From Coniferiporia sulphurascens (taxonomy: Eukaryota; Basidiomycota; Agaricomycetes; Hymenochaetales; Hymenochaetaceae): a stretch of 64,000 nucleotides of DNA. Below are positions 11,934 through 23,537 of this stretch, one piece after another. The notes under the pieces are model-generated. The model did no database searches. It had not been told where the DNA came from and was given only the letters and a program-made list of their open reading frames with translations. Numbering within the stretch: the first letter of the stretch is position 1; every line of letters starts with the position of its first letter. Location of the stretch: NCBI GenBank assembly GCA_002794785.1, contig NBBA01000004.1:372001-436000 (forward strand), given 5' to 3'. Position numbers and translations under genes: made by a program.

Positions 11934-13256
11934 CGTCTCACACCCGCAGCTGTCTCGTGCCCAGTCGCCTCTTGATGCCTTAACGTTACTCCTCTGCACC
12001 CGCCCCGAGCACCTGCCCCATCCCCCGATCCCAGCATAACACGTTCAGTCCCACTCTCGCGTCTGCCTCCGGAACCCGACCTTTTCGGGCAGGTTTTGCG
12101 GCCCGCGCTGCGCGCGATCGATAACTGGGCGCGCTCGCTGGAACGACCCTACCCTCTTCTATCAACCCCTCTTTGCCTTCGCCCCTCTCCCCCCTTACCT
12201 TCTCCCCCAACTTCTTCCTTTCCCTCTTCCCCCCCCACCTCCCCTTTATCGCCGCATTTTCCCAGCCTTTCGTGTATCATGTTAACAGAGAGCAGAGCCC
12301 ATCGCATCCACGTGTACAAATAGCTAGTTATCGAGCATCGACATACCAATCCACAATTTCGCATCTGGGGTCATAATTCGCCATCTGCTGTTCACCTTTT
12401 TACTGTATACTTTGGTCAATGATACTGTATGGCTGGCTTACACATGTCGCAGCTTGGAGTGGACGTAAGAAAAGTCCCGATGTGCGTCCGAGCGCAATGA
12501 CAAGACATTTACCGCTCTAAGCCGTACCAATGCACCACATGTACCATTGCAGCACCAATCGACTAGTATAGCTAGATCCAACGCTAGCGTGCGCCGAAGC
12601 CCGGGCAGTAGGCTCCAGCCTTATCCCCAGTACTCACTAGTAAGCACTAGTAACTGCTTATACATGTAGTACTAGTAGGACAGGGGCGCGTGCCCCCGTC
12701 TCGCCCGGGGACTCGCGTGTATTGATTGTACGTAGACTGAGGTGTATGTACAGTGTAGATGTAGGTGTTGTAGAGTAATCGAGGGGTCACGGTCGTGATC
12801 GTATCATTCCGCACGCGAATCCGATTAACCATGCGACGCGACGCGCCAGGCTGAGATCGACAGACGTCAGGGAAGTGAAGAGACAAGCGGAGGAGATGGT
12901 GTGGAGACTAGAAGGTGTGGAGAAACCATCAACTGGGGTCGGACAAGTACGTGTACTCCCGGTTCGATGTGCAGGAGCAGAGATCGCCCTCCGAGTCGAT
13001 TTCGAGCTGGAATAGGAAACAAATAGAGAGCTCGTTGTATGTAGGTGGGGAGAGAGAAGGAGGAAAGAAAGCAAAATAGGAATTCGAGTCTAATGCAAGT
13101 GGCACCACGCAAAAAACTAACCGTAAATTTATACAGGCGGCGAATTCTACGCTAACAGTATGAAGTTAGGACCGTTCGATAGTATATCTGCTAGTATAGC
13201 AGACCTCGCTTTGAACGGAAGCCAGAAGCCAAGTGCAGGACGTCGGGCGTCAAGCA
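11934..13256. other. Intergenic, no gene seen
   Basis: Contains the 3' region of the Cys-rich gene, a C-rich pyrimidine tract near 12170-12260, and an AT-rich stretch with several CACTAGTA words near 12630-12680. The minus-strand ORFs here are short and unsupported. Confidence 0.35.
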
Positions 13257-14988
13257 TCAGAATCGTTTCCCCCCTCGCCGAATCGGCTGCCTCACCCCAC
13301 GCACTGGAGGCGGCGGCACGCTCCTACTGCCTGCCGAGCCCTGCGAGCGACCCGCCCCTGCCCCTGCCCCTGCGTCAGAATCAGAGTCCGAGTTGGGGTT
13401 CGAGCGCCTAATGCCCGTCGTTGCTGTCTGTGCTTTAAAACGCTTGGGCTGCGGCGAGTCCGAGTCTGAGTCAGCGTTGAGGTTGGCGGAGGAGGCAGAG
13501 CGGGCATTTGTAGCCTGTTGTTGAAGCGTTGGGCTGCGTGACGGGTGTGGGTGCGAAGGCGGGGATCGCGTTGGACCAGGGCCCAAACCTGGAGTTTCTC
13601 GGACGGGTGCGTGGTCGCCCTCGCCGTTGCTGACAACGACAACATCGTCATCGTTGTCACTCTCCGTAACGGAACCTTCGTCCTCCTCCGGCACCGGGGG
13701 AGCGGGGGGCGCTGATGTCCGCTGGGCTCGATGTGGCTCGTTCTGCTGCGATTTCAACGTAGACATGGAACCGGACTCAGATTGAGATTGAGATTTGGAT
13801 TTCAACTTCTCGTCAGAATTTACATCGGCGTCAACGTCGATGTACGAGCGCGGAGCCGCGGACCCGGGAGAGGACTGTTGATGTGCGCGCAGGGCGGCAA
13901 GCGCGGCTTTTAAGTCCGGGGTGTCCGCTTCCGAGGTTATGGGTGCTGTTCGCGGGAGAACAAGGTTGTTAGCACACGCGCTTACACCCGACTCTGCATT
14001 AAAGGGCGGAAAAGGGGAGAAAAACGAAAAGCGTGGAGCAAATTTGAGAGGAGGGACTTACGAAGGAGAGGAGCGAGTGCGAAGAGCGAGGAGATGCGTT
14101 GAAGGGCAGTTGCGACACGCGGACGTGCGAGCGTGTGTTTCACGTGGACGTCGACGCTCCGACGCGCGGCGCGGCCTATTCTGTCGACTGTCTGTGTAGC
14201 GCGGCGTCAGAAACGTGAGATCAGACCCAGACGATGCAGAAAGCTGCGCATTACCTTCTCTAAGTCCTCCTCCTCGAGCTCGCTAACGGGGTCCGCAGAG
14301 TAGAACGACACGTGCACGAGGCTTATGAGCGGGAGAATCAAGTGCCTCGAGACAAGCTCCGCAGCCGTCTTTGGGCCCAGCAGATACGCATCCCAGCGCC
14401 ACTTGAAATCGTCGCAGTCGAGCTCCAACGCCAGGTCCTGCCGGATAAAACGTGAATACGCGGGTAAGTATATAGATAAATGGGAGAACGAAATCATAGT
14501 AACTCAGGAATACTCACCGCATCGTGGGAGCTGACAATTTCGAAGTCTGCGTCGAAGATACCGCCAGGGGTGTGGACGAGCCCAAGGAGCTTTTGTAGCT
14601 GTGAGACAGCTCCGTCGCTGTTGCCCGTGGGTATCGTCGGGTTACATTCGCGCCATCGGCGTGAAAGTTGTTTTGTCGTTAGCACTAATCAAATACAAAT
14701 CATTTTGTTATATTCTGGAAATTTATTCTAGATACGAGAACAAACCTTCTGCCCAGACCGTTTTCGTATCTGTGATGAGGATACAGCAGGTTGAGTTCTC
14801 TTCAGAGACCCCGAATTTCTATTCAACAGCAAATAAAGTAGATGTATTAGAAGAGTTTTATATTAAATGTTGGAATCGACAAAGGGCGAGAGCTCACTTA
14901 CAAACAAATATGGCACAGAACCCGCATTGTCAATCTTCACGAGCCAATCCTTGGAGAGGAGGAGACTTGAATGGGTCTTCCTTGTCAT
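13257..14988 (-). CDS. xlf1: XLF/NHEJ1 (Cernunnos) non-homologous end-joining factor
   Basis: Six exons on the minus strand: 14988-14902, 14818-14746, 14684-14518, 14437-14255, 14191-14062, 13945-13257; 442 residues with all phases closing. The head domain (residues 1-170) has family-typical strings: LLLSKDWLVKIDNAGSVPYL, CCILITDTKTVWAE, LSRRWRECNP and FKWRWDAYLLG followed by AELVSRHLILPLISL. A helical segment (about 171-214) fits the XLF stalk. The tail (215-442) is disordered, with Ser/Asp runs, an acidic patch and Ala-Gly repeats, and ends RRGGKRF, a basic C-terminus with a final Phe. XLF bridges DNA ends with XRCC4-ligase IV and binds Ku through a basic C-terminal motif; the role here is inferred from the family. 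Exons 1 and 2 are only 29 and 24 codons and easy to miss. Confidence 0.88.
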
Positions 14989-15447
14989 TGATAGTTTCTC
15001 AGGAATGTAATTTGAATGATATTGAACGTGCTATACCTCAGTGAAAACTTCCATTTGAAAAATAAGCCCGAGAATAACTTGAACACCGAGTACAATAGAT
15101 CCTGTTTCTAGTAGTGGCAGTAGAAATCGAAGCGAAACCTTTTGTTAGTGATAGGGATATTGAAGCTCCAGCTTTTAAGAGCTTTGAGAGTAGTTAGAGT
15201 CTGTACAGACACTCCAACATCTATTGAGCCGTTGACGAAAGACCTAGGGACGTGCTAGCTGAAGGCAGTGTATGGTTAAGTGTTCAAAGAGAGGCACTCA
15301 GCATGGGAATTTAAACTGTGTGGTTCGATTACGTCATGAAAAATGAATTGGCCTCGTGCTTACAGACTTCAGTTTGCACATCATCTTGCCACAACAACTC
15401 ATCTACTTCTGCCGTGTAGCTCCTTCCGCTGAAACTAGGCGGCCAGG
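14989..15447. promoter_or_regulatory. Divergent promoter region between XLF and FHA/G-patch genes
   Basis: About 460 bp between two start codons on opposite strands; it must contain both promoters. AT-rich near 15010-15200. No clear core motif identified. Confidence 0.4.
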
Positions 15448-16728
15448 ATGATCGCGGGAGCTGACTATGATCCCGATTTTGAGTGGCCTGGCGTTGACTC
15501 GGACCCAGAAGTTCGAGAGTCTTACGATACTTCCGAGCCCGCAGGCTCAAGCTCGCTACCTCAGAAATGCCTGAGACTTGTGGTGAAGTCTTCTACGGTA
15601 TTACCACGAAGGAGGAAGGTCGCCGTGTTGGACGCGTACGACGAGGCACAGATAGGTCGTGACCAATCCACTTCCGAGACCATGCCGCGAATCCGTCTCA
15701 AGGATATGGAAGTGTCAAAGTTGCACGCGACGTTATTCTGGGACCGCGAACGCGAAGAATGGGCCGTTGTTGATATGGGCTCAAAGCACGGGACATTCCT
15801 TAGACCATCTGCAGGTCCGTCTTCTGCTCATATTGCAAGTGGTAGCGTGTCTATCCCAAATACTTCGAGTGCTGCACGTTTGTCCCCCTCCAAACAGGCG
15901 AGTATGCCTCGACGTCTACGCCATTTAGATGAGCTATCGATAGGGAGCACGGTTTTCGTCGCACATGTGCATCCCGGCATCCCATGTGACGACTGTATAT
16001 CTGAAGGCGAGCACGATGTCCCGCTTTTTCCCTCTGCCAGCGGCAAAGGAACTCAGAAGCCCTCTAGCAGCAGCGCTGTAGAGACGGCTCAGGCAACTCG
16101 TAACCCAAAGAGATCCATTTCACTTTTGAAGAAAACCTTGCTACTCCGCCACGCACCGGGGATTTCTGACACAGACCAAGCTTCTTCAGGACCATCACAG
16201 AGATACATTGATCGTTCTGCTAAACGACGCGCTTCACATCCGTATTCACGCGGCGGTTCTCCCCCTGGTGTTTCTGCGCGTTCTGCTGCTGCAGATGCAT
16301 CCCCATTACCTACCTCAATGCATACCTCGCCGTTTGCCGTACCAGGGGTATGGCCTGTTAATTCTTCGTTCCTGCCTTCAGATTATGGTACACTATCTAG
16401 GACTCCCGATCGTACGGAACCCACCGCGCCTGCACCTATTTCTACGTCGAACATCGGCCATCGGCTTCTCTCGAAGCAGGGCTGGGTCCCGGGAAGCTCT
16501 CTTGGACTCACAGCGCCTCCTGGCGGAGGTGACGAAGAGTCCTTACAGGACGCGCGTACTTTCCTCGTCGAGCCTCTTCAGGTTACTGCAAACGTCGGCA
16601 AGCGCGGAATCGGTAGGCGCGCCGAGTCCGCCAGTTCTACTAGTGGTATACATGCCACGATGCCGACAAATAGCGAAAGAAGCTGGAAAGAAGACTCGAA
16701 AAGACGGCGCTGGAATGAAGTTCGCTAA
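15448..16728 (+). CDS. FHA and G-patch domain protein (AGGF1-like)
   Basis: A single uninterrupted ORF of 426 residues. Residues about 65-120 form a forkhead-associated domain: IGRD, then SKLHATLF, then MGSKHGTFL, which supply the Arg, Ser and Asn/His-Gly contacts for phosphothreonine peptides. Residues about 335-390 form a G-patch: IGHRLLSKQGWVPGSSLGL, ending VGKRGIGRR. The order FHA then G-patch is that of human AGGF1 and fungal relatives. G-patch proteins often activate DEAH helicases in splicing or ribosome assembly, so a nuclear RNA role is likely but inferred. The middle is Ser-rich and disordered. The gene is intronless although most neighbours have many introns. It diverges from the XLF gene. 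Confidence 0.82.
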   Translation: MIAGADYDPDFEWPGVDSDPEVRESYDTSEPAGSSSLPQKCLRLVVKSSTVLPRRRKVAVLDAYDEAQIGRDQSTSETMPRIRLKDMEVSKLHATLFWDREREEWAVVDMGSKHGTFLRPSAGPSSAHIASGSVSIPNTSSAARLSPSKQASMPRRLRHLDELSIGSTVFVAHVHPGIPCDDCISEGEHDVPLFPSASGKGTQKPSSSSAVETAQATRNPKRSISLLKKTLLLRHAPGISDTDQASSGPSQRYIDRSAKRRASHPYSRGGSPPGVSARSAAADASPLPTSMHTSPFAVPGVWPVNSSFLPSDYGTLSRTPDRTEPTAPAPISTSNIGHRLLSKQGWVPGSSLGLTAPPGGGDEESLQDARTFLVEPLQVTANVGKRGIGRRAESASSTSGIHATMPTNSERSWKEDSKRRRWNEVR

Positions 16729-17078
16729 AGCGTCATGTGAGGCGGCTTCCCGCAGGTACCTATCTATCGGCATCATCTGCACCAGCCGATTGGTATGAGC
16801 GCGGCAAGTCGTTCTGCCGAACCCTTATGTATTGCGGCGGGCCCGTGTACACCTTTACTTTTGTCCTGAGATGCATGTATATATTGGCGTACAAACACCT
16901 GCGACGCATCGTACCAGTTTGAGGGTTGCGATTACCGGCACTCATCCATCAACCAAGAACATTATCCTAACTTTTTGAGGTGCTTTCTCAGGAAACAGAA
17001 GTCAAACTTGTATGTAAGAAACTCAATACGACCCATAAATGACATAGATCCAGCCCAGCTGGATGGAATAAAATGGAT
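16729..17078. other. Intergenic between convergent genes
   Basis: 350 nt between two stop codons. No gene seen. Confidence 0.4.
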
Positions 17079-19398
17079 CTAGAATGTAACGTCTTTACTC
17101 TGATGCTCGAGAGAAGGTATACTGAGTGCATATGTATCGGTGTATCCCCTTGGGTCCTTGGGATTAATTTCAGCGTGGATGGAAATATCAAGAGCGTATT
17201 TTTGCGTCTCGCCGACTTGGTTGCGTTTGGAGCCCTCTTGGTCGCGTGGGTGAATTGTTCTAAGCGCCCCTGATGCTTCCAGCCCCCTCTGCCCGACATT
17301 GCCTCCATTAGCCACACTCGCATTCGCACCCGTGCTCGCATTTGTAAGGCCAGCACTCTCCGTGATAGTGCAGTAGTTACGCGCCGCCAACATCTTCAAG
17401 TCAGGCTTTCCCTTTTTGCTAGAGCCTTCCTTTTTGAACATGACCATAAGGTTTTCGTGCGTACCATTCTTGAGCTTATGTAGCTTATCTCGTTTGCTGA
17501 GGAAGTTTACGAGAGCCTTTGGGGGCGGCATATTCGTAATGGCACTCGACACGACGTTCACCATATATCGGTGATCTTTGTCCTGTAGGGGTACAGTCAG
17601 CGGTGGGTACATTCTACATTTAATATCTTACCCGAGGAATCTTCAAAGACTCCCTAGAGTAAAATCGGCCAACACAAGCAAGGTGCACGTCTCCGCTGAG
17701 GATTGTCACCCTTACGCTTTTGTCGCGCGAAAAGGCCTGCAAGCGCTCTATGAACGCATTCCGTTCTTTCTTGTGTACAGTCGCGCACCCTGCACACAAC
17801 CGTTAATTCTCGATACTGCAACCAAGCCGCCAATTTCGCTTACAATGGTCATTCAGGTCGTCGAGCAGCTCAGCCGAGCCGCAGAATTTGTTGAAGAAGT
17901 TTTCCGCAACCCCTAGCTGTTTGCAGATCCACTTCATCGCCCTCACCATGTGTTTTGGGAGCAGGCGCTCCAGCCAAACAAGCCTCGGATATGCGATTGG
18001 CACGCCAAGCAGCAGTATCAAATGTTTCGTCTCGTCATTGACCATCTTGTCCAGACGCTCAAACATTATGTCGTACGTCGATTCGTAGCACGCGTGATTG
18101 AGCGTTCGTTCGGTGCGACAGTCGAGGCCGAAGAACACAGCGCGCTTTCCGAAGGTGGTGCAGATCGAGCGCGAGTGCTCTCTAATGTACGGCCCGAGCT
18201 CATCACCAATAACCCATGAAGGATCTTCAGGCGACTCGCCCTTCGGCGGTGTGTGATGTTGGAAAAGCATATAGTACTTCCAGGCGACGCTTCCGATTTC
18301 GAGGAAGATCGCCCCGCGCATCCACTTGTCTTTATACGAACCATAGCCATCCTGTTCAAGCGTCAGACACTATGACTGCGGATGAATAGAAAAACGGACT
18401 TGCAATTATATCGTGATCATCAAAAATTTGTACAGCTGCGTTTGTGCCAGTGCTTCGGCGTCAGTTTTCGAAGAGAACAGTTGACAAGTAAAAGGGACAT
18501 ACAAGGGATAGATGAAGCTACTTCGCGAAAGGCCCCCTTGTTGTAGGCTTCACAGTAGTTTTCATAATACCTTTTATTGGGTGGACTCAGCCGGACCCCA
18601 GTCAACAAGCGTGCAGAGCGAGGAGACCTACCACTTGTCCAATTCCTTCTTCAGATCCCTCGTTAGCTCCATCTTTGCCTTCCTCCTCGGCGAAGGGTCG
18701 GACGCCCATTTCTCTAAAGGCCCCTTGGTCCGCACCCCATCAGAATATACCTAGTAAGTCAAGTTTATATCTAGCAATCCTCGGGATAAACACCAAACAA
18801 ACCTGATCGCCGCCGCCGATCATTACATGGAACGGCGTTTCCTTATGGACTGGGAAGCATAATGTTAGTAAGGATCTAAAATTCATGATCTGCATATTTG
18901 CTCACCTCTCAGGACGTCCTTCCAGAGGACAGGTCCAGCCGACGCGTTATCCTTCACAATGAGAGAATAGCCGTTGCAGGTGTGAAACATCATGCGCATG
19001 GTTTCGTCCTTTGCTGGGACCCAGAATTCGAATTCTGACACAGAAGTATCACCAGCCAGCGAAAGTTTGTACACGACCTTCAAATCCACATCTTCCAATG
19101 GCACGGCGACACTGAATCTCCAGAAAGTGTGGCAGGGTCCGAGAAGGAGCTCAGTGGCGACTGGTGCATTGTCGATGGCAGGTGTGATATCTAATGTTGG
19201 AGCCCCTGTGCCAAGCACTACGACCATGATGGTGCCGTTCCATACCGATTTTTTGTGGTCGATGTGTGTGTACCTATTCAAGTGGTTCGGTCAACGAATG
19301 CAAAAGGGTTCGAACTTCGTCGGGTTAAATCCTGTAGCGCGTACGTACCTCAGCAAGGGACCGCACAGAAGGGTCTGTTGCTGTTGAGAGCTTGCCAT
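17079..19398 (-). CDS. PhoD-like metallophosphatase, paralog A
   Basis: Nine exons on the minus strand: 19398-19349, 19273-18906, 18849-18803, 18750-18632, 18570-18503, 18435-18404, 18351-17844, 17789-17632, 17582-17079; 617 residues. An N-terminal beta domain precedes the catalytic part. Metal-site motifs are VMIGGGDQVYSDGVR (about 147-161), FDDHDIIDGYGSY (about 222-234) and LSGDVHLACVG (about 430-440). This is the fungal PhoD-like phosphatase family, alkaline phosphatase or phosphodiesterase related. The intron inside DDHDII/DGYGSY starts with GCAAGT, so it is a GC-AG intron; reading it as GT would break the motif. No signal peptide is obvious, so it is probably cytosolic. All eight intron positions match those of paralog B next door. 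The C-terminal tail is Ala/Asn/Gly-rich and differs most between copies. Confidence 0.87.
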
Positions 19399-20618
19399 GG
19401 ATGTTGTGGGGAAGAAAGACACATTGCAGGGCCCGAAAGGCGTTCTTTTTATGTAGCAAGTACTGGCGGTTAACACCGACTTAAAGCGGGGAGGCATAGA
19501 GCGCTAATGGTGACCATCGCCTCCTCACATTTGGTCATCTCCAAAAACTCCAGCTCGCTTTTTGAATGGTAGACAATCAATCTCGGCTTTACTGAAAAAA
19601 TCCTGCTAATTATTATCGGTGAAATAAATAGTGCTTATAGTGCTTACCAGCTTTCACGCTAGTATTGTAGGATTGATATGTCTTTCAGAAAGAGAGTTTC
19701 GACTTTCACGTGGAAGACCCAGGAGGCGATACCCAATTCAAAGCAGCTTTAGGAGCTCCACCAAGCACATCTACATGATGGTGATGTACATGGTTTAAAT
19801 TACTTTGAATTAAATACGGGCTGAGACCTCGTGGTGAGTGAGAGAAGGCTGAAGCAGTGCTCGTCAAATTTCAAAATGATTTGGAACATTGTAGTTGTTT
19901 GTGTCCTTGCTGTAAATGGAAATTCTGCTGCCTAAAATAAGACAATATTAATTGATTTACAGAACGACTTTTTGAGTCCTGTACGATTAAAAGTACGCTG
20001 GGACTGTAAGATATCGGGATAGGAGCTCTTTGAAACTTATCCATTGCTTTTATTTTGAACTTGCTGGAAACAGCTTGTACATAGGCTATTTCAAGTACTT
20101 CTGGTACAAAACGTAAAAATCCGGCCCCTTTATTTTAGTAGCATTTGTAGTATGTTAATCAATATTGTGATTTTGTCCACGACGTAGGGCGTGCGACTTA
20201 AGCTTTGTAGAGCGCTTGAGTGGCCAGAACATCATTAATACTACTGTATACTCCGCATTTTCACGGAGAACCAAAGTCACTCAGCAATTCGACCTACCGC
20301 TGTAAAAACTTGGGAAGAGAAGCAAGACTGGTTTGAGCTTCTGCACGACCACCTGGGCTCCAACATTTTTTCACGAGGAGAGCGCCAGTGCATGTCGTTT
20401 GTCAGCCTGCAAACCGGTGTATACCCACAATGCATCGTGTAAAAGGCTTTAGGAAGTCACAAAGACGGTACTCATTCATCAAATCAAGAACATTATTCAT
20501 TAGCTTTCTGAAATGCGCTTCCCGAGGGAATAGAGGCCAACTTTACACACTGGAAAAAACCTGGCGACCCATAGGCGCTGTGACATTGATCCGACCTGGC
20601 TGCACAGAGGAAATAGAT
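19399..20618. other. Spacer between the tandem phosphatase genes
   Basis: About 1.2 kb, AT-rich, between the start of paralog A and the stop of paralog B. It must hold the promoter of A and the 3' end of B. No gene or repeat recognised. Confidence 0.4.
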
Positions 20619-22968
20619 TTACTCTGGAATATTTTTGAGCTCGAGGGAAGGTATGCTGAACCCGTACGCAACAGTAACTCCCTCTGGATCTTTGGGATCA
20701 ACTTCGGCGCGGATGGAAATGTCAAGAGCGTATCTCTGCGTCGTGCCGTTCCGAGGCGCAGCAGCCGAAGGGTCACCTACCCCTCCTTCCTGCTCGTGCG
20801 CGAAGGTCACATTCTTCGCGGAGCTCGTCCCATCAACCGGCTCCAGTGCTTCCAGCTCTTCTGCTTCTCCATTTTGCGCATTGATAGTTTCCATACCCGC
20901 ATTCGCCCGTATGTTCGCGTGTGCGAGACCCGCACTCTCCGTGATAATGCAGTAATTACGTGACGCCAACATCTTAGAGTTTCCCTTCTTGCCATCGTCT
21001 TCATTTTTAAACATCACCATAAGGTTCTCGTGCGTATCCTCGTCTAGCTTATGTATCTTATCTCGTTTGCTGAGGAAGTTCGCAACCCTCTTCGGAGGCG
21101 GCATGTTTGTAATGGCACTCGACACGACGTTCACCATATATCGGTAATCTTTGTCCTGTATGGGTACAATCAGCAGTGGGTACACCCTGCATTTGTTATC
21201 TTACCTGGGGGATATTCAAGGACTTTTTGGAGTAAAAACGGCCAACACAAGCAAGGTGCACGTCTCCGCTGAGGATTGTCACCCTGACGTTTTTGTCGCG
21301 TGAAAAGTCTTGCAAGCGCTTTATGAAGGTGTTCCGCTCTCTCTTGTGCACACCCGCACACCCTGCGCACAATTATTAACCTTCGCTACTGCGAGAAAGC
21401 GACCGACTTCTCTTACAATGGTCGTTCAGGTCATCGAGCAGTTCGGCCGAGCCGTCGAACTTGTTAAACAGATTCTCTGCAACACCTAGAAGTTTGTTGA
21501 GCCACCTTATTACCCTCACTGTGTGTTCCGAGAGCAGGTTTTCCAGCCAAACGAGCCTCGGGTACGCGATTGGCACGCCAAGCAGCAGTATCAAATGTTT
21601 CGTCTCGTCGTTGACCATCTTGTCCAGACGCTCAAACATTATGTCGTACGTCGTTTCGTGGCACACATTATTGAGCGTTCGTTCGGTGCGGCAGTCGAGG
21701 CCGAAGAACACAACGCGCTTTCCGAGGGTAGTGCAGATCGAGCGTGATCTCTCCTTAATGTATGGTCCAATATCTTTCCCGATCACCCACGAAGGGTTTT
21801 CGGGCAACTCGCCCTTCGGCGGCGTGTGTTGTTGGAAAAGCATGTAGTACTTCCAAGCGACCCTTCCAATTTCGAGGAAGATTTCCCCGCGCATCCATTT
21901 GTCCTTGTACGACCCGTAACCATCCTGCTCAGATGTTAAACATTTGAACATTTAAACAAATCAGGAATTAAACTTGCAATGATGTCGTGGTCGTCGAAAA
22001 TTTGCACGGCTGTTGGAATACGGTGTTAGTTTTCGTGGGTGCGTGGTGACGGATACAAAAGACGTACAGGGTATAGACGCCGCTGCTTTACAAAAAGGCT
22101 CCGCACTGTACCAATTACAGTAGTTTTTGAAGTACCTTCAAGTTTTATGGAATAGGCCAGTTTAGCCGGCCACACATCAACAAGCACGCAGCTCGGGGAG
22201 ACCTACCACTCGTCCAAGTCCTTCTCCAACTCCTTTGTCGTTTCCATCCTCGCTTTTTTTCTAGGAGAGGGGTCGGATGCCCACTCCTTTAGAGGCCCGG
22301 TTGTCCGTACTCCATCAGAATATACCTAAAACAAAATTATAACAAGTGATGCTTGGGATAAAACGCCAGACAAACCTGATCGCCGCCGCCGATCATTACA
22401 TGAAGCGGCATTTGTCCATGAACTGGCGGCCAAGAGCACGAGATTTGTGAGTGCTCAAAGGCAATTCGGAAGTTTCCGCTTACCTCTCAGGACATCTTTC
22501 CAAAGCACAGGCTTAACGTCTGGGTTTACGCCGAGGGAAAAACCGTTGCAAGAATGAAACAGCATGCGCATGGTTTCGTCCTTAGCCGGAACCCAGAATT
22601 CGAATTCTGACACAGTACCAGCCAGGGTAAGCTGGTACGCAACCTTCAAGTCTGCGTCTTTGAGTGACACAGCGACACAGAACCTCCAGAAACTGTGGTC
22701 GTGTTCCAGTAGGAGCTTAGTGGCGACTGGTGCGTTGTCATTAGCCGGATTGACATATAGAGTCGGAACTTCCGTGCCCTGCACTACGACCATGATAGAG
22801 CCGTTCCATACCGATGTCGTGTCGGTGTGTTCGATGTGTGTGTACCTGTTCAAGTGGTTCGATCATGAAGTACGAAAAGGTTCGGGCTTTGTCGGCGCAA
22901 TGACATGCTGTAACGAGTACGCACCTCAGCAAGGGGCCACACGGAAAGGGCTTCTGGGAGTCTACCAT
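20619..22968 (-). CDS. PhoD-like metallophosphatase, paralog B
   Basis: Nine exons on the minus strand: 22968-22925, 22845-22484, 22422-22376, 22325-22207, 22135-22068, 22009-21978, 21924-21417, 21362-21205, 21155-20619; 624 residues. Exons 3, 4, 5, 6, 7 and 8 have exactly the same lengths as in paralog A (47, 119, 68, 32, 508, 158 nt). The motifs VMIGGGDQVYSDGVR, FDDHDII/DGYGSY and LSGDVHLACVG are intact, so both copies look active. The same GC-AG intron (21977-21925) is kept. The tail is longer than in A, with an acidic Glu-rich patch and the ending PSLELKNIPE. The tandem pair arose by local duplication. This gene diverges from SCY1, 570 bp away. Confidence 0.87.
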
Positions 22969-23537
22969 GAGTGTTTTGAAGAAGGACAACGCATTGCAGA
23001 GACCGGAAAGACGGTCCCTTTAAATGTAGTTAGCACTGACCGTTTACGCCAGGCGGGGAAGCACAGGGCGCTAATGTCGATCACGGCCTGTCCGCTTTCG
23101 GCCATATTCAAAATCTCCAATTTGCTTCTCAAATAGACAGTAATAAAATCAGCCTTGCTAATAAAATACCACCTATCCAGTATTAGTACGATCAGTGAAA
23201 TAGTTTAGAATTTAAACTACTTACCAGCTCTCGTTGTTGTCAGAAAAGGGAGTCCGAGCGACTCCCACCGTGTACCAAAAAAACTGAAGGCTCGGGAACT
23301 CCATCAATTAAGTGCTTCACAAGAAAGTGACGTGCAAAATGTAAAACATTTGATTCAATATGCACCGGCCGATGCATGAAGGGCGATGGCCGTGGGAGGG
23401 TCAAAGTCAGAATTCGCAACCTCTGTATATGACGATCACGTGATATAAGGCGAGTAGACCATTTGCAATAAGCTACACTTACGGATGCTTGGTAGTACAA
23501 CTGCAGTGGACCCCCTGGTCATTAACTACCGTTCACA
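22969..23537. promoter_or_regulatory. Divergent promoter region, phosphatase B and SCY1
   Basis: 570 bp between opposite start codons. It contains an AT-rich stretch at 23140-23230 and a TATAAGG near 23445. It should hold both promoters. Confidence 0.35.

Noticed and set aside
21925..21977. Suspected loss of the PhoD metal motif in both paralogs
   Set aside because: Reading the intron as GC-AG restores DDHDIIDGYGSY in both genes.
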